This document shows, piece after piece, positions 43,339-53,831 of a stretch of 64,000 nucleotides of DNA (position 1 is the first letter of the stretch; every line of letters starts with the position of its first letter). The stretch lies in the NCBI RefSeq assembly GCF_900129345.1, contig NZ_FQVK01000008.1, forward strand, positions 1 to 64,000, read 5' to 3'. The notes under the pieces are model-generated. The model ran no database searches. It worked only from the letters and a program-made list of their open reading frames with translations, and had not been told where the DNA came from. Source of the stretch: Ruegeria intermedia (GTDB lineage Bacteria; Pseudomonadota; Alphaproteobacteria; Rhodobacterales; Rhodobacteraceae). Both the position numbers and the translations under genes were made by a program.

Positions 43339-46242
43339 CTACTGCTCCGGGACGAGGATTTCGCGTTTGCCCACGTGATTTGCCGCCGAAACAACGCCTT
43401 CCTCCTCCATCTGCTCGACCAGCCGTGCGGCCTTGTTGTAGCCGATGGCAAGTTTCCGCTGGATGTACGAGGTCGAACACTTGCGATCCTTGATCACGAT
43501 GGCAACCGCCTGATCGTACAGCGCATCCTCGCCATTGGTGTTGCCGCCGGTGTTCAGGCCCAGAACCGCATCGATATTGTCGGCCTTGTCCTCGGACGGG
43601 CCGTCCAGCACGCTGCCGACATAGTCGGGCGGGCCGAACTGCTTGAGGTGGTTCACGACTTCCTCGACCTCTTCATCCGACACGAATGGCCCGTGGCAGC
43701 GGGTGATCTTGGCGCCACCGGCCATGTACAGCATGTCGCCCTGGCCCAGCAGCTGCTCGGCGCCCATTTCTCCCAGGATCGTGCGGCTGTCGACCTTGGA
43801 CGTCACCTGGAACGAGATCCGGGTGGGGAAGTTGGCCTTGATCGTGCCGGTGATGACATCGACGGACGGTCGCTGCGTGGCCATGATCAGGTGGATGCCC
43901 GAGGCCCGTGCCATCTGCGCCAGACGCTGGATGCAGGCCTCGATTTCCTTGCCCGCCACCATCATCAGGTCAGCCATCTCGTCGACGATGACGACGATAT
44001 AGGGCATGGCCTTGGGTTCGAATTCCTCGGTCTCGAAGATCGGCTCTCCGGTTTCGTCGTCAAACCCGGTCTGGACCGTGCGGCTGAACATCTCGCCCTT
44101 GGCCAGCGCGTCCTTCACGCGACCGTTGTAGCCGGCGATGTTGCGCACGCCCATCTTGGACATCTTGCGATAACGGTCCTCCATCTCGCCCACGACCCAT
44201 TTCAGGGCGACCACCGCCTTTTTCGGGTCGGTCACGACCGGAGACAACAGATGCGGGATGCCGTCATAGACCGACAGTTCCAGCATCTTGGGGTCGATCA
44301 TGATCAGGCGGCATTCGTCCGGTGTCAGCTTGTACAGCAGCGACAGGATCATCGTGTTGATCGCCACCGACTTGCCCGAGCCGGTCGTCCCCGCGATCAG
44401 CAGGTGGGGCATCTTGGCCAGGTTGGCCACCACGGATTCACCGCCGATATCCTTGCCCAGCGCCAGCGGCAGCGCGTGGTTGCCGTCGCCGAAATCGCGG
44501 CTGGCCAGGATTTCGCGCAGGACCACCATCTCGCGGTTCTCGTTGGGCAGTTCGATGCCGATGACCGAGCGCCCGGGCACCGTCGACACCCGCGCCGACA
44601 GCGCCGACATCGACCGGGCGATGTCATCGGCCAGACCGATGACGCGGCTGGCCTTCAGGCCCGGCGCGGGCTCCAGTTCGTACATGGTGACGACGGGGCC
44701 GGGGCGCACGCTGACGATTTCGCCCTTGACGCCATAGTCGTCCAGCACGTTTTCCAGCATCCGCGCGTTCTCCTCCAGCGCCTCGTCGCTCAGGTGATGG
44801 CGCGGAATGCCGGCCGGGTTGGTCAGCAGGCTGAGCGGCGGCAGTTCGAAATCCGAATGCCGCTCTTCGAAGGACAGGCTGGGCTGGGCCTCGGCCTGAG
44901 CCCGCCGCGACGGCAGGACGTTGCGCCGGACGGGTTGCGCCACAACCGGCTTGCGCGGTTCGGCAACCGGGATCTTCATTGCCGGGCGCGGTGGGGCGAC
45001 TGGTTCCGAGGCATCCTCGAACACCTGGTCGTCGTCGATATCCTCGGGCGCATAGGCCGAGAGCGGGTCTTCCGCGAACGTCTCCATTTCCGCAGAAGGC
45101 TGGGCCGGGTGACCGGTCAACGGCGGCTCGGGTGGAAGCGCGTCCGCAGTCAGCGGAGGCTCGGGTGGGAGGGTTCCCGCACGCGGCGCGTTCAGGATCA
45201 GCGGATCGGGGCCACGGCCGCGCCCCTTGGTCAGCGGGCGGTTCGGATCGGGCTCGGGCGCGATTTCTCCGGTGGCGACCTTGCGGTTTCGGATCACCGC
45301 GGAAATCTTCGAGCGGATCCGGTCCTCGCCCGGCATCTCGTCATATCCGGTGACGGGTTCCGGGTCGACCAGTTCGGGTTCGGGCATCGGCTCGGGGCGG
45401 CGGATCAGGCCGGGCATGCGTGCAAGCAGGCCCGTCTTGACGGGCTCGGGGGCTGCGATCTCGGGCTCTTCAAAGACCGGGTCGGCATAGGCCAGGTCAT
45501 CCTCGAACGCGGCACCGGCGGCCTGCGTCGCCCGGCGTTCCTGCCATTTTTCCCGGCGCGCCTGCGCAGCGCGGGCGGTGGCCGAGGCCCCCTGCCCCAG
45601 CGCGGTCAGCGCCATGTCATAGGCCACCACCAGACCCAGCAGGAAAGCCCGGACCCCGCGCCGGACATCCGATTTGGTGAAGCCCAGCACGAAAACGCCC
45701 AGCGCCAGCATGCCGACCGCCATGGCCAGCGACATCAACTTGACCATGAAATGCGACGAAATCGGCAACAGCGTCAGCAGCGCCCCCAACACCGTATCGC
45801 CGAACAGACCGCCCAGGCCAAAGCTGTGCGTCGCGCGCCATTCCGCGCCGGGCACCAGCGTTGCGGCATAGACCGAAAGGACGGCGATCCAGATCGGCCC
45901 GAAAATCAGGCGGGCCACGGCGCGATCCTCGCCGAAATGGCCGGCGAACCGCACGCCCCAGCCGACCAGCACCAGCGCGATGCCAAGGCTGCCCCAACCC
46001 ACGATCATGAACAACGGGGCGGCGATCGAGGCGCCGAACCGGCCCAGCCAGTTCTGCACCGGCGCGTCGGTCGAGACCATCCAGTTCGGATCATCCGGCG
46101 TGTAGGACCAGATCATCGCCGCGGCGGCCAGGCCGGCCAGAATCAGGGCGATCCCGATCAGTTCCTTGCTGCGCCGCTCGATCGCGGCGTGGGTGGTGCT
46201 GTCCAACAATGGGTCGCGGTTGCGCGCGTTGTAAGATGCCAT
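43339..46242 (-). CDS. ftsK: DNA translocase FtsK
   Basis: This 967-residue protein has four or five N-terminal membrane helices (about 30-190) and a proline/glutamate-rich linker (about 220-480). The RecA-like motor has Walker [13 protein letters not shown] (Lys624) and Walker [15 protein letters not shown]-terminal winged-helix gamma domain ([25 protein letters not shown]) recognises KOPS. It pumps the chromosome dimer region through the septum. It lies 13 bp after the aminotransferase gene in the same direction. Confidence 0.97.
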   Translation of the reverse strand: MASYNARNRDPLLDSTTHAAIERRSKELIGIALILAGLAAAAMIWSYTPDDPNWMVSTDAPVQNWLGRFGASIAAPLFMIVGWGSLGIALVLVGWGVRFAGHFGEDRAVARLIFGPIWIAVLSVYAATLVPGAEWRATHSFGLGGLFGDTVLGALLTLLPISSHFMVKLMSLAMAVGMLALGVFVLGFTKSDVRRGVRAFLLGLVVAYDMALTALGQGASATARAAQARREKWQERRATQAAGAAFEDDLAYADPVFEEPEIAAPEPVKTGLLARMPGLIRRPEPMPEPELVDPEPVTGYDEMPGEDRIRSKISAVIRNRKVATGEIAPEPDPNRPLTKGRGRGPDPLILNAPRAGTLPPEPPLTADALPPEPPLTGHPAQPSAEMETFAEDPLSAYAPEDIDDDQVFEDASEPVAPPRPAMKIPVAEPRKPVVAQPVRRNVLPSRRAQAEAQPSLSFEERHSDFELPPLSLLTNPAGIPRHHLSDEALEENARMLENVLDDYGVKGEIVSVRPGPVVTMYELEPAPGLKASRVIGLADDIARSMSALSARVSTVPGRSVIGIELPNENREMVVLREILASRDFGDGNHALPLALGKDIGGESVVANLAKMPHLLIAGTTGSGKSVAINTMILSLLYKLTPDECRLIMIDPKMLELSVYDGIPHLLSPVVTDPKKAVVALKWVVGEMEDRYRKMSKMGVRNIAGYNGRVKDALAKGEMFSRTVQTGFDDETGEPIFETEEFEPKAMPYIVVIVDEMADLMMVAGKEIEACIQRLAQMARASGIHLIMATQRPSVDVITGTIKANFPTRISFQVTSKVDSRTILGEMGAEQLLGQGDMLYMAGGAKITRCHGPFVSDEEVEEVVNHLKQFGPPDYVGSVLDGPSEDKADNIDAVLGLNTGGNTNGEDALYDQAVAIVIKDRKCSTSYIQRKLAIGYNKAARLVEQMEEEGVVSAANHVGKREILVPEQ

Positions 46243-46255
46243 CTGCCCTCGTACC

Positions 46256-47437
46256 TCACGAATAGATGCAGTCGCGGAGCGTGATCAGCCCGCGCTGCAT
46301 CTGTGTTTTTGGGGCCACCAACGCGACCCTGATAAAGCCTTTGCCCGGGTTCTGCCCCGGATCCCCTTGTGAAAGATATGCGCCCGGCAGGACCCGAACC
46401 CCGGTTTCCCGCCACAGCTTCAATGCGGCCTGCTCGCCATCTTCGACGGGCAGCCAAAGAAAGAACCCCGCCTCGGGCGGCATATAGCCCTGAACGCCCG
46501 CAAACACCTGATCGGCGATGGCGTATTTTTCCTGATACAGCGCGCGGTTTTCCTGAACATGCGTCTCGTCGGCCCAGACCCTGGCCGCAGCGGCCTGCAA
46601 CGGCAGCGGCAAGGGCGCCCCGGCATAGGCGCGCAACTGCTTGACCCGCTTGATGCTTTCCGGCCCACCCGCGATCAGCCCCGACCGCAGCCCCGCCAGG
46701 TTCGAGCGTTTCGACAGCGAGTTGAACAGCGTGATCCGCTCGGGGTCGGCGCCCAGCTCCCGCGCGACGGTCAGGATGCCGGTGGGCGGCGCGTCGCGGT
46801 AGATCTCGGAATAGCACTCGTCGGCGAAGATGCGGAAATCGTACCGCTCGGCCAGCCGGATCAGCTCGGCCCAGTAGTCGCGCGAGGCGACGGCACCCTG
46901 CGGGTTGGCGGGCGAACAGATATAGGCCACGGCGGTGCGGTTCAGCACATCCTCTGGCAGGCCGGCATAGTCCGGAAGATGCCCGGTGGCCGCGGTGGCC
47001 GGCACGAAATACGGCTGCGCCCCGACCGAGATCGAGGCCACCATGTAGACCTGGTAGAACGGGTTGGGGCACAAAACGATCGGCTGCTGGCCGTTCTTCT
47101 GTTCGGGGCAAAGCGCCATGGCGGCGTTGTACAACCCCTCGCGCGTGCCGTTCAGCGCCATGATGTTTGTCTCGGGGTCCATCCGCACGCCATAGCGGCG
47201 GTCGATCCAGTCGGCGATGGCCCCGCGCAGCGCGTCGGACCCCTCGTTCGGCGGGTATTTCTGAAATCCGGCGGCATTTTCCACGATGACATCGGTCACC
47301 CAGGGCGGGAAATCATGCTTGGGCTCGCCAATCGTCATATGCACGACATCGCCGCCCGGCGCGTGATGGTCGAGCAGGGCGCGTAGACGCGGAAAAGCAT
47401 AGGCCGGTAGGTTCGAAAACCGCTCGGGGAAATTCAT
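46256..47437 (-). CDS. Class I/II PLP aminotransferase (DapC-like)
   Basis: This 393-residue fold-type I aminotransferase has the PLP lysine at Lys243 in [15 protein letters not shown] and phosphate-cup residues in [22 protein letters not shown] (NP motif) and [10 protein letters not shown] (Asp for the pyridine nitrogen) are also present. The opening [22 protein letters not shown] is typical of the putative succinyldiaminopimelate aminotransferase DapC group. It is 13 bp upstream of ftsK. Confidence 0.88.
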   Translation of the reverse strand: MNFPERFSNLPAYAFPRLRALLDHHAPGGDVVHMTIGEPKHDFPPWVTDVIVENAAGFQKYPPNEGSDALRGAIADWIDRRYGVRMDPETNIMALNGTREGLYNAAMALCPEQKNGQQPIVLCPNPFYQVYMVASISVGAQPYFVPATAATGHLPDYAGLPEDVLNRTAVAYICSPANPQGAVASRDYWAELIRLAERYDFRIFADECYSEIYRDAPPTGILTVARELGADPERITLFNSLSKRSNLAGLRSGLIAGGPESIKRVKQLRAYAGAPLPLPLQAAAARVWADETHVQENRALYQEKYAIADQVFAGVQGYMPPEAGFFLWLPVEDGEQAALKLWRETGVRVLPGAYLSQGDPGQNPGKGFIRVALVAPKTQMQRGLITLRDCIYS

Positions 47438-47546
47438 GACTGCTGCCTCGATACCGGGATCATTGGCGCCCCGGTTTTCCAGCAGATTACAGGCCGAACC
47501 CCCGCGCGTCCAGACAAAGAGGTTCCGAATCAGGGGATTGTGGCAT

Positions 47547-48875
47547 TCAGGTCAGAACCGCCTCGGCCGCCGCACCCAGCCGCAAAAGCGCCTCTTCCGA
47601 ACCCGGATAACCCAGCATCATCAGCCCGCAGGACGGTGTCTTGGTGGGCAGCGACAGCGCCGCCAGCCCCATCAGGTTGCCGATCCGGGTGTTGCGCAGG
47701 GCCAGAAGGTTCTCGGTGACGTAGTAGTCATGGTCGTTCATCAGCCGATCCAGATCCGGCGGCAGGATCGGCGCGGTGGGGGCCAGAACCGCGTCAAAGC
47801 CGGCGGTGGCCGCGTCCCAGGCCGATCGGCAGGCCTTCAGGCGCGACCACGCGGCCACGTAATCCGGGCCGGAATGGCCCTTGCCCGCGCGGAACCGTCC
47901 AAGGATCTCGGGATACATCGCCTCGGGGTTGGCCTCGATCACGTCGCGCCACAGGCCATAGGCTTCGGTGGTGTAAAGGACACCGGACAGGCCCATCGCC
48001 TCGGCCAGTTCCGGCACCTCCAGCGGCACGATCTCGGCCCCGGCATCGCGCAGGCGGTCCAGCGCCTCGGCATGGGCCTGGCGTGGCGCGTCGCGCAGAT
48101 CGTCCTGCGCGATGGTCTGCAGATCGGCAAACCGCCGCCCCTTCAGGCTGGCACCCCGCAGATCGGTCGGCGTTCCGCCCTCCAGCAGCGCCAGCATCTG
48201 CGCCGCATCCTCGACCGACCGCACCAGCGGGCCGACCGTGTCGAACCGCAGGCACAGCGGCACCACGCCCTCAAGGCTCAGCCGCCCCGAGGTGGTTTTC
48301 AGCCCAACCAAGTCGTTCCACGCGGCCGGAATGCGCACCGATCCGCCCGTGTCCGAGCCGATTCCGCAAGCCGCCAGACCAAAGGCCACCGACGCCGCCG
48401 CGCCCGAGGACGACCCGCCCGGAACCGCCTTTTCGTCATTCACGCAGGGCGGCGTCGCGGTGACGGGGTTCAGGCCAAGCCCCGAGAAGGCCAGTTCGCT
48501 CATATGCGTCTTGCCCAGACAGACCGCGCCCATGGCCGTCGCGTTGCGCAGAACGGTTGCGTCATGGTCAGGCACCCGGCCGCGCAGCAGGGCCGATCCG
48601 GCCTCGGTTCCGATCCCGGCGGTGTCGAACAGATCCTTCCAGCTGATCGGCACCCCATCCAGCAGGGAGCGGCGCAGACCCTGGGCCGCCCGTTCCCTGG
48701 CCGCGCGGGCTTCGGCGCGGGCGCGGTCATGCGTGACGCGGGCATAGATGCGGTCGCGGTGCGGATGGGCGTCGATGGCCGCCAGATAGACCTCGGTCAG
48801 CTCCTCGGGATCGATCTGACCCATGCCGATCCCCCGGCCCAGGTCACATGCCGTCATGGTCAGCCAGCCCTGCAT
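47547..48875 (-). CDS. Amidase signature family hydrolase
   Basis: This 442-residue enzyme has the complete amidase-signature triad: Lys80 (SWKDLFD), cis-Ser155 (PGGSSSG) and nucleophile Ser179 (GSDTGGSV). GatA is similar, but the C-terminal half and the absence of gatB or gatC neighbours argue for a stand-alone amidase. The start at 48875 is preceded by AAGGGGG five bases away; a second start at 48857 is possible. The substrate is unknown. Confidence 0.87.
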   Translation of the reverse strand: MQGWLTMTACDLGRGIGMGQIDPEELTEVYLAAIDAHPHRDRIYARVTHDRARAEARAARERAAQGLRRSLLDGVPISWKDLFDTAGIGTEAGSALLRGRVPDHDATVLRNATAMGAVCLGKTHMSELAFSGLGLNPVTATPPCVNDEKAVPGGSSSGAAASVAFGLAACGIGSDTGGSVRIPAAWNDLVGLKTTSGRLSLEGVVPLCLRFDTVGPLVRSVEDAAQMLALLEGGTPTDLRGASLKGRRFADLQTIAQDDLRDAPRQAHAEALDRLRDAGAEIVPLEVPELAEAMGLSGVLYTTEAYGLWRDVIEANPEAMYPEILGRFRAGKGHSGPDYVAAWSRLKACRSAWDAATAGFDAVLAPTAPILPPDLDRLMNDHDYYVTENLLALRNTRIGNLMGLAALSLPTKTPSCGLMMLGYPGSEEALLRLGAAAEAVLT

Positions 48876-48968
48876 CTTTGCCCCCTTGTCGGAAAAATTC
48901 GCGTTTCGGCGACGGTAGCGACAGGACTGCACATGGACAATCCCGAAAGGGCGCGCATATTGCACCGC

Positions 48969-50195
48969 ATGACACAGGTTTCCGATATCTTGATCGTGGG
49001 CGGCGGACTGAACGGCCCCGCCCTGGCGCTGGCGCTGGCGCAAACCGGGCACAGCGTTACCGTGATCGACGCGCTGGCCGAGAAGGTGCGCAAGAACGCG
49101 GCGTTCGACGGGCGTGCCTATGCGCTGGCGCTGGCCTCGCAACGATTGCTGGCCGCGATCGGCGTCTGGGAGCGGGTTGCGGACCATGCCCAGCCGATGT
49201 TGGAGATCAAGGTCACCGATGGCCATGCGGGGGCCGGACCCTCGCCGTTCTTCATGCATTTCGACCATGCCGAGATCGAGGAAGGTCCGATGGGCTATAT
49301 GATCGAGGACCGTCACCTGCGGCGCGCGTTTCTTGCGGCGATGGAGGCAGAACCGGCGATCACCCGTGTGGATGGCAAAACCGTGGTTGCGCAGGAAACC
49401 GGGCCTGGCGGCGTAACCGTGACGCTGGATGACGGATCGGCCCTGTCCGGTCGGCTTTTGGTGGGGTGCGACGGCCGCCGCAGCGGCACCGCCGCCCGCG
49501 CCGGGATCAAGCGGACCGGATGGGACTACGGCCAGACCGCGCTGGTCTGTGCCATCGAACACGACCTGCCGCATCACGGCATCGCACATCAGTTCTTCAT
49601 GCCCCCCGGACCGCTGGCGATCCTGCCGCTGACCGGCAACCGCAGCTCGATCGTCTGGAGCGAACGCTCTGACACCGCGCAGCGCATCAACGCGCTGGAC
49701 GAGGCCAAGTACCTTCAGGTTCTGCGGCCCAGATTCGGCGATTTTCTGGGGGACATCCGCCTGCAGGGCGATCGGTTCACCTATCCGCTGAACCTGACCA
49801 TCGCCAATTTCTTCATCGCCGAGCGGCTGGCGCTGGTGGGTGATGCGGCCCATGGCATGCACCCGATCGCCGGTCAGGGGCTGAACGCCGGGCTGCGCGA
49901 CGTCGGCGCTCTGGCCGAGGTGCTGACACTGGCCGGGCGACGCGGTGAGGACATCGGCTCGGTGCTGGTTCTGGAGCGCTACCAGGAATGGCGCCGCTTC
50001 GACACGGCGGCCCTGGCAATGGCGACGGATGTGTTCAACAAGCTGTTTTCGAACGACAATCCGATCCTGCGGCTGGGGCGGGACATCGGCATGGGCATCG
50101 TCGGCTCCCTGCCCGGCCTGCGCCGCGGCTTCGTGCGCGAGGCCGCCGGGTTGACCGGCGACCTGCCCAAGTTGCTGCAGGGTCGGCCGATCTAG
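48969..50195 (+). CDS. UbiH/Coq6-type FAD-dependent hydroxylase
   Basis: This 408-residue flavoprotein monooxygenase has [19 protein letters not shown] (FAD ADP site), VGCDGRRSG, and [25 protein letters not shown] (FAD ribityl motif) near residue 285. These are the three motifs of the UbiH/UbiF/UbiI family that hydroxylates ubiquinone precursors. The ATG at 48969 keeps the FAD site close to the N-terminus. An ATG at 48933 has a better ribosome site and may be used. The stop shares CTAG with the convergent Trm112-like gene. Confidence 0.9.
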   Translation: MTQVSDILIVGGGLNGPALALALAQTGHSVTVIDALAEKVRKNAAFDGRAYALALASQRLLAAIGVWERVADHAQPMLEIKVTDGHAGAGPSPFFMHFDHAEIEEGPMGYMIEDRHLRRAFLAAMEAEPAITRVDGKTVVAQETGPGGVTVTLDDGSALSGRLLVGCDGRRSGTAARAGIKRTGWDYGQTALVCAIEHDLPHHGIAHQFFMPPGPLAILPLTGNRSSIVWSERSDTAQRINALDEAKYLQVLRPRFGDFLGDIRLQGDRFTYPLNLTIANFFIAERLALVGDAAHGMHPIAGQGLNAGLRDVGALAEVLTLAGRRGEDIGSVLVLERYQEWRRFDTAALAMATDVFNKLFSNDNPILRLGRDIGMGIVGSLPGLRRGFVREAAGLTGDLPKLLQGRPI

Positions 50196-50377
50196 TCCAG
50201 CTTGCGCGCCTCGTCCACCAGCATCACCGGAATCCCGTTGCGGATCGGAAAGGCCAGACCAGCGGCTTTCGAGACCAACTCCTGCCGTTCGGCGTCATAT
50301 TCCAGCGTGGTATGAGTCTGCGGGCAGATCAGCGCCTCGAGCATGCGGCGGTCGAATCCCGGTTCCGTTTCAGTCAT
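50192..50377 (-). CDS. Trm112-family protein
   Basis: This 61-residue Trm112/DUF343 protein has [20 protein letters not shown] near the N-terminus and [17 protein letters not shown] near the C-terminus, the family signatures. Only one cysteine remains, so the zinc site seen in eukaryotic Trm112 is not present. In eukaryotes Trm112 activates methyltransferases; the bacterial role is unclear. It is coupled (ATGA overlap) to the upstream LON-domain gene. Confidence 0.88.
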   Translation of the reverse strand: MTETEPGFDRRMLEALICPQTHTTLEYDAERQELVSKAAGLAFPIRNGIPVMLVDEARKLD

Positions 50378-51015
50378 TGCAGTTGTTCCTCGTTTGAACC
50401 CCCGCGCAGCGAGAATTCGATCAGTGTGACCAGCGTTTCGCGCCGGGTGCGCAGGCAGGGCGCCTCGAGCAGGGCCTGCTTGTCCTCGGGGTCGAAATCC
50501 AGAAGCATAGACAGGGAATTGACCAGCAATTCGTCATCCGCCTCGTTCAGCGTCTCCCAATCCGTCGAGAGCGCACGGGCCGAGAAATACCTTTCGAGCA
50601 AGCGCAGAAAGGCCGACCGGTCGAACCCGGCATCCGCCTCGCCCTGACCCAGGTCGCGGTCGAACCCCTCCCAGGTGACGGCACAGCGACGATAGGGCGT
50701 GAACCCCTCGACCTCGGACTGAATGCGGAACCGCGACACGCCGGTCAGCGTGATCAGATAGCGCCCGTCCTCGGTTTCGGAAAACTGGGTGACGCGTCCG
50801 GCGCAGCCGATGCGGTGCAGCCGCGCCCCGTCGCCGGGGCATGGGTTCGGTTGAACCATGCCGATCAGCCGTTCCTTGGTTTTCAGGGCATCGTCCAGCA
50901 TCTGCAGGTAGCGCGGCTCGAAAATATGCAGCGGCAGCCGGGACCGGGGCAGCAAAAGGGCCCCGGGCAACGGGAACACGGGCACCGTGTCCGGCAGATC
51001 GGCGGGATGCATCAT
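50374..51015 (-). CDS. LON peptidase substrate-binding domain protein
   Basis: This 213-residue protein consists of one LON N-terminal domain without ATPase or protease parts. [30 protein letters not shown] opens the family motif, and [15 protein letters not shown] continues it. It lies 27 bp after the CnoX-like gene and overlaps the Trm112-like gene, forming a three-gene set often seen together in Rhodobacteraceae. Its function is unknown; it may bind unfolded proteins or a metabolite. Confidence 0.9.
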   Translation of the reverse strand: MMHPADLPDTVPVFPLPGALLLPRSRLPLHIFEPRYLQMLDDALKTKERLIGMVQPNPCPGDGARLHRIGCAGRVTQFSETEDGRYLITLTGVSRFRIQSEVEGFTPYRRCAVTWEGFDRDLGQGEADAGFDRSAFLRLLERYFSARALSTDWETLNEADDELLVNSLSMLLDFDPEDKQALLEAPCLRTRRETLVTLIEFSLRGGSNEEQLQ

Positions 51016-51042
51016 ATATTGTGTTCTAGCTCTGATATGCGA

Positions 51043-51960
51043 TCAGGCAAATATCATCGAGGTCAGCCTGCGCCGTCCGTTCAGCACGATCGGGTCATTC
51101 GGCTTGAGCGCGTCGAAGATCGTCAACAGCTGGGTCTTGGCGGCCCCGTCATTCCATTCGCGGTCGCGGCGGAACAGCTCCAGCAGCTGATCGACCGCCT
51201 CGGCGGCCTTGCCGTTGGCATAGAGCGCCTGCGCCAGATCGAACCGGGCCTGATGGTTGTCGGGGTCGGCCTCGACCGCTGCGGTCAGTTCGGCCACCGG
51301 GCCGGCATCGGCGGCCTGCTTGGCCAGTTCCAACTGGGCATGGGCGGCCTCCAATTCGGCCGCCGTCGAGATTTCGGCCGGTGCGCCGTTCAGGATGGCC
51401 TCGGCCTGTTCCAGATCACCCATCGCGATATGTGCCCGCACCAGTCCGCCATAGGCTGCGGCATGGTTCGGGTCTTCGCCCAGGATGGCGGCAAAGGTCT
51501 GGGCGGCATCCACCGCGGCGCCTTCGGCCAGCATCTCTTCGGCGGCTTCCACGGCCTCGTCCAGCTGCCCGCCGGGGCTCTGGCCGCCCGCGGCCTCGAT
51601 CACGCGGTCGATGAACGCCTTGATCTCGGAGCCGGGCAGCGCGCCCTGGAACCCGTCGATCGGCTGACCCTTGAAAAAGGCATAGACGGTCGGGATCGAC
51701 TGGATGCGCATCTGCGACGCGATCATCTGCGCTTCGTCCACGTTGATCTTGACCATTTTCACCGCGCCCTTGGCGGCGGTCACGGCCTGTTCCAAGGCCG
51801 GGCCCAGCGTTTTGCACGGGCCGCACCACGGCGCCCAGAAATCCACGATCACCGGGGTTTCCTGCGACGCTTCGACGACATCGGCCATGAACGTGGCCTC
51901 GGTTCCGTCCTTGATCAGATCGGTGGCGGCGGGGTTGCCTGCGCCGTTCAGAAGTTCCAT
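51043..51960 (-). CDS. CnoX/YbbN-like thioredoxin-TPR co-chaperone
   Basis: This 305-residue protein has a thioredoxin domain with an intact active site WAPWCGPC (Cys46, Cys49), then tetratricopeptide-like helices to the C-terminus (DEAVEAAEEMLAEGAAVDAAQTFAAIL, NHQARFDLAQALYANGKAAEAVDQLLELF). This is the YbbN/CnoX architecture that links thioredoxin activity to GroEL. E. coli CnoX lacks the CxxC, whereas the Caulobacter version keeps it, so this one should be redox active. The start is 51960 (MELLNGAGNP). Confidence 0.88.
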   Translation of the reverse strand: MELLNGAGNPAATDLIKDGTEATFMADVVEASQETPVIVDFWAPWCGPCKTLGPALEQAVTAAKGAVKMVKINVDEAQMIASQMRIQSIPTVYAFFKGQPIDGFQGALPGSEIKAFIDRVIEAAGGQSPGGQLDEAVEAAEEMLAEGAAVDAAQTFAAILGEDPNHAAAYGGLVRAHIAMGDLEQAEAILNGAPAEISTAAELEAAHAQLELAKQAADAGPVAELTAAVEADPDNHQARFDLAQALYANGKAAEAVDQLLELFRRDREWNDGAAKTQLLTIFDALKPNDPIVLNGRRRLTSMIFA

Positions 51961-52048
51961 GGCACTCACTCTCCGGTATTCAGTCTTGGCCCTTATATGC
52001 AACCGGACGCGGCGGAAACCAAGGGCCGTCGCACCGGATCAGGGCGGA

Positions 52049-52837
52049 TCACAGATCGAAGGTCGCAAAAACCGGCGCGTGGTCGCTGGGTTTCTCCCAG
52101 CCGCGCGCGTCGCGCAGGATGCGGCTGGAATGACCCGCATTCGAGATGTCGGGCGTGGCCCAGACGTGATCGAGGCGCCGCCCCTTGTCAGCCGCATCCC
52201 AGTCGCGGGCGCGATAGGACCACCAGCTGTACAACTGGCCTTCGGGGATGTCCTGCCGGGTGATGTCGACCCAGCCGCCCGCATCCTGGGCCTCGGCCAG
52301 ATGCGCGACCTCGATCGGCGTGTGCGACACGACCTTGAGCAGTTGTTTGTGCGACCACACGTCATCCTCGCGCGGGGCGATGTTCAGGTCACCGACCAGA
52401 ATGGATTTCTGCGGCTTTTCGGCGTGGAACCAGTCGCGCATGTCGGTCAGATAGTCCAGCTTCTGGCCGAATTTCTCGTTCACCTCGCGGTCGGGAACGT
52501 CGCCGCCTGCGGGGACGTAGAAATTGTGGATGATCACCCCGTTTTCCAGTTGCCCCGCCACATGGCGGGCATGGCCCAACCCGGCGAAATCCCGGTCACC
52601 CAGATCCGTGATCGGCAGGCGCGACAGGATGGCCACACCGTTATAGCCCTTCTGCCCGCGGGCGATCATGTGGGTGTAGCCCAGTTCCGCGAATCCCTCG
52701 GTCGGGATCTTGTCGACCGGCGACTTGCATTCCTGCAGGCACAACACGTCCGGCGACTCTTCCTGCAGAAGTTTCAGCACGATCGGTTCGCGCAGGCGGA
52801 CGGAGTTGATGTTCCAGGTGGCCAGGGTGAAAGGCAT
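52049..52837 (-). CDS. xth: Exodeoxyribonuclease III
   Basis: This 262-residue AP-endonuclease-family enzyme has WNINSVR at the start, LQECK (metal-binding Glu), GDLNIAPREDDVW (catalytic Asp and Asn), RRLDHVWAT and SDHAPVFA (catalytic His). It cleaves abasic sites and removes 3' blocks in DNA repair. The start at 52837 (MPFTLATWN) excludes an upstream extension into the terminator region. Confidence 0.94.
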   Translation of the reverse strand: MPFTLATWNINSVRLREPIVLKLLQEESPDVLCLQECKSPVDKIPTEGFAELGYTHMIARGQKGYNGVAILSRLPITDLGDRDFAGLGHARHVAGQLENGVIIHNFYVPAGGDVPDREVNEKFGQKLDYLTDMRDWFHAEKPQKSILVGDLNIAPREDDVWSHKQLLKVVSHTPIEVAHLAEAQDAGGWVDITRQDIPEGQLYSWWSYRARDWDAADKGRRLDHVWATPDISNAGHSSRILRDARGWEKPSDHAPVFATFDL

Positions 52838-52899
52838 GATCGGGATTCCCTTGTCGCGACCGGGGCAACCTAACGCGGCATGTGCCGGGGTGCCATCCG

Positions 52900-52924
52900 A
52901 AAAAAGCCGGGCCAAAGGCCCGGC
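52900..52924 (-). terminator. Strong intrinsic terminator
   Basis: On the minus strand GCCGGGCC-TTT-GGCCCGGC is a perfect 8-bp stem (52924-52906) followed by TTTTTT at 52905-52900. It could terminate the response-regulator mRNA and the candidate small RNA described below. Confidence 0.93.
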
Positions 52925-52970
52925 AGTCCAACAGGGAGGTACATGTCATGACCCGGACATGCGCGGGTTG
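52900..52970 (-). ncRNA. Candidate FNR-regulated small RNA with anti-Shine-Dalgarno loop
   Basis: Read on the minus strand this segment has a 6-bp hairpin CATGTC-cgggtcat-GACATG (52961-52942), then a 17-base linker TACCTCCCTGTTGGACT (52941-52925). A terminator hairpin with T-run ends it. The linker contains ACCTCCCT, complementary to the ribosome-binding sequence AGGGAGGT. An FNR box is centred 41.5 bp from position 52969, the expected class II start. A -10-like TAGGTT lies at about 52981-52976, a 3/6 match to consensus. The three-part order is that of trans-acting small RNAs; no coding frame of note occupies the strand here. Existence and start are inferred. Confidence 0.5.
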
Positions 52971-53003
52971 AGAGTAACCTAAAGATGTCTACAGAGTATC
53001 ACT

Positions 53004-53017
53004 TTGATCCACATCAA
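53004..53017 (-). promoter_or_regulatory. FNR/FnrL-type box
   Basis: TTGAT-N4-ATCAA is a perfect match to the FNR consensus (TTGATCCACATCAA on the plus strand). It lies downstream of the response-regulator gene, with its stop at 53029, and upstream of the candidate small RNA. A chance full match of ten fixed bases is possible but rare in a GC-rich 64-kb window. Confidence 0.72.
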
Positions 53018-53028
53018 TCCACCAATCG

Positions 53029-53715
53029 TTAGGACACCAGGCGATATCCGCCGGATTCTGTGACCAAAAGCCGCGCATTCGAGGGGTCCGGCTCGATTTT
53101 CTGACGCAGGCGGTAGATGTGGGTTTCCAGCGTATGCGTGGTGACCCCCGCGTTATAGCCCCAGACCTCGTGCAGCAGAACATCGCGCGGCACCACGCCG
53201 TCGGTGGACCGGTACAGGAACTTGAGAATGTTGGTTTCCTTCTCGGTCAGGCGGATCTTGCGGTCGTCTTCGGTGATCAGCATCTTCATCGCCGGCTTGA
53301 AGGTGTACGGCCCCAGGACAAAAACCGCATCCTCGGATTGTTCATGCTGGCGCAGCTGCGCGCGGATCCGGGCCAGAAGCACGGGAAACTTGAAGGGTTT
53401 CGACACGTAGTCATTGGCCCCGGCATCCAGGCCCAGAATCGTATCGGCGTCGCTGTCATGGCCGGTCAGCATCAGGATCGGGCTTTTGACCCCCTGCTTG
53501 CGCATCAACCGGCACAGCTCGCGCCCATCGGTATCGGGCAGGCCCACATCCAGAATCACCAGGTCATAGATCGCCTCGCGCGCCCGCTCCAAAGCAGACT
53601 GCCCGTCCGAGGCCTCGAACACGTCGAAATCCTCGGTCATCACCAGCTGTTCGCTCAGCGCCTCGCGCAGGTCCTCGTCGTCATCGACCAGCAGGATTTT
53701 CTTGAGTTGCGCCAT
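53029..53715 (-). CDS. OmpR/PhoB-family response regulator
   Basis: This 228-residue protein has an N-terminal receiver domain with DD at 11-12, phosphoacceptor Asp56 (VILDVGLPD), Thr84 and Lys106 (SKPFKF). The C-terminal winged helix (about 130-228) contains RLTEKETNILKFLYRS and TTHTLETHIYRLRQKIE. No histidine kinase is adjacent, so it is an orphan here. It resembles the widely conserved alphaproteobacterial envelope regulator CenR, but this is a similarity judgement. The start is 53715, after a short AAGGAGG ribosome site. Confidence 0.9.
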   Translation of the reverse strand: MAQLKKILLVDDDEDLREALSEQLVMTEDFDVFEASDGQSALERAREAIYDLVILDVGLPDTDGRELCRLMRKQGVKSPILMLTGHDSDADTILGLDAGANDYVSKPFKFPVLLARIRAQLRQHEQSEDAVFVLGPYTFKPAMKMLITEDDRKIRLTEKETNILKFLYRSTDGVVPRDVLLHEVWGYNAGVTTHTLETHIYRLRQKIEPDPSNARLLVTESGGYRLVS

Positions 53716-53752
53716 GTCCCGGTCCTCCTTGTGCTTTTGCATCACTTGAGCT

Positions 53753-53831
53753 TGGAATATGCATTCCACAAGTTTTGCTGCAATGCTCTCACGCGCTCGT
53801 GTCTGATGGGCCGGAAATGTTTCACATTTCC
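53753..53831. promoter_or_regulatory. Two perfect palindromes in the divergent response regulator/ribA gap
   Basis: TGGAAT-ATGC-ATTCCA (53753-53768) and GGAAATG-TTTCA-CATTTCC (53813-53831) lie between the two start codons. Both are perfect inverted repeats. They may bind the response regulator or another factor controlling both genes. Confidence 0.55.

Noticed and set aside
47436-48932. Plus-strand upstream extension of the UbiH-type gene
   Set aside because: The frame stays open opposite the amidase gene only because of GC bias; the FAD-binding N-terminus starts near 48969.
52948-52971. Seven-codon plus-strand frame (MTRTCAG) with a GGAGG site
   Set aside because: No gene follows on the plus strand that it could lead into, and the GGAGG is better explained as the complement of the anti-Shine-Dalgarno linker of the candidate RNA on the other strand.
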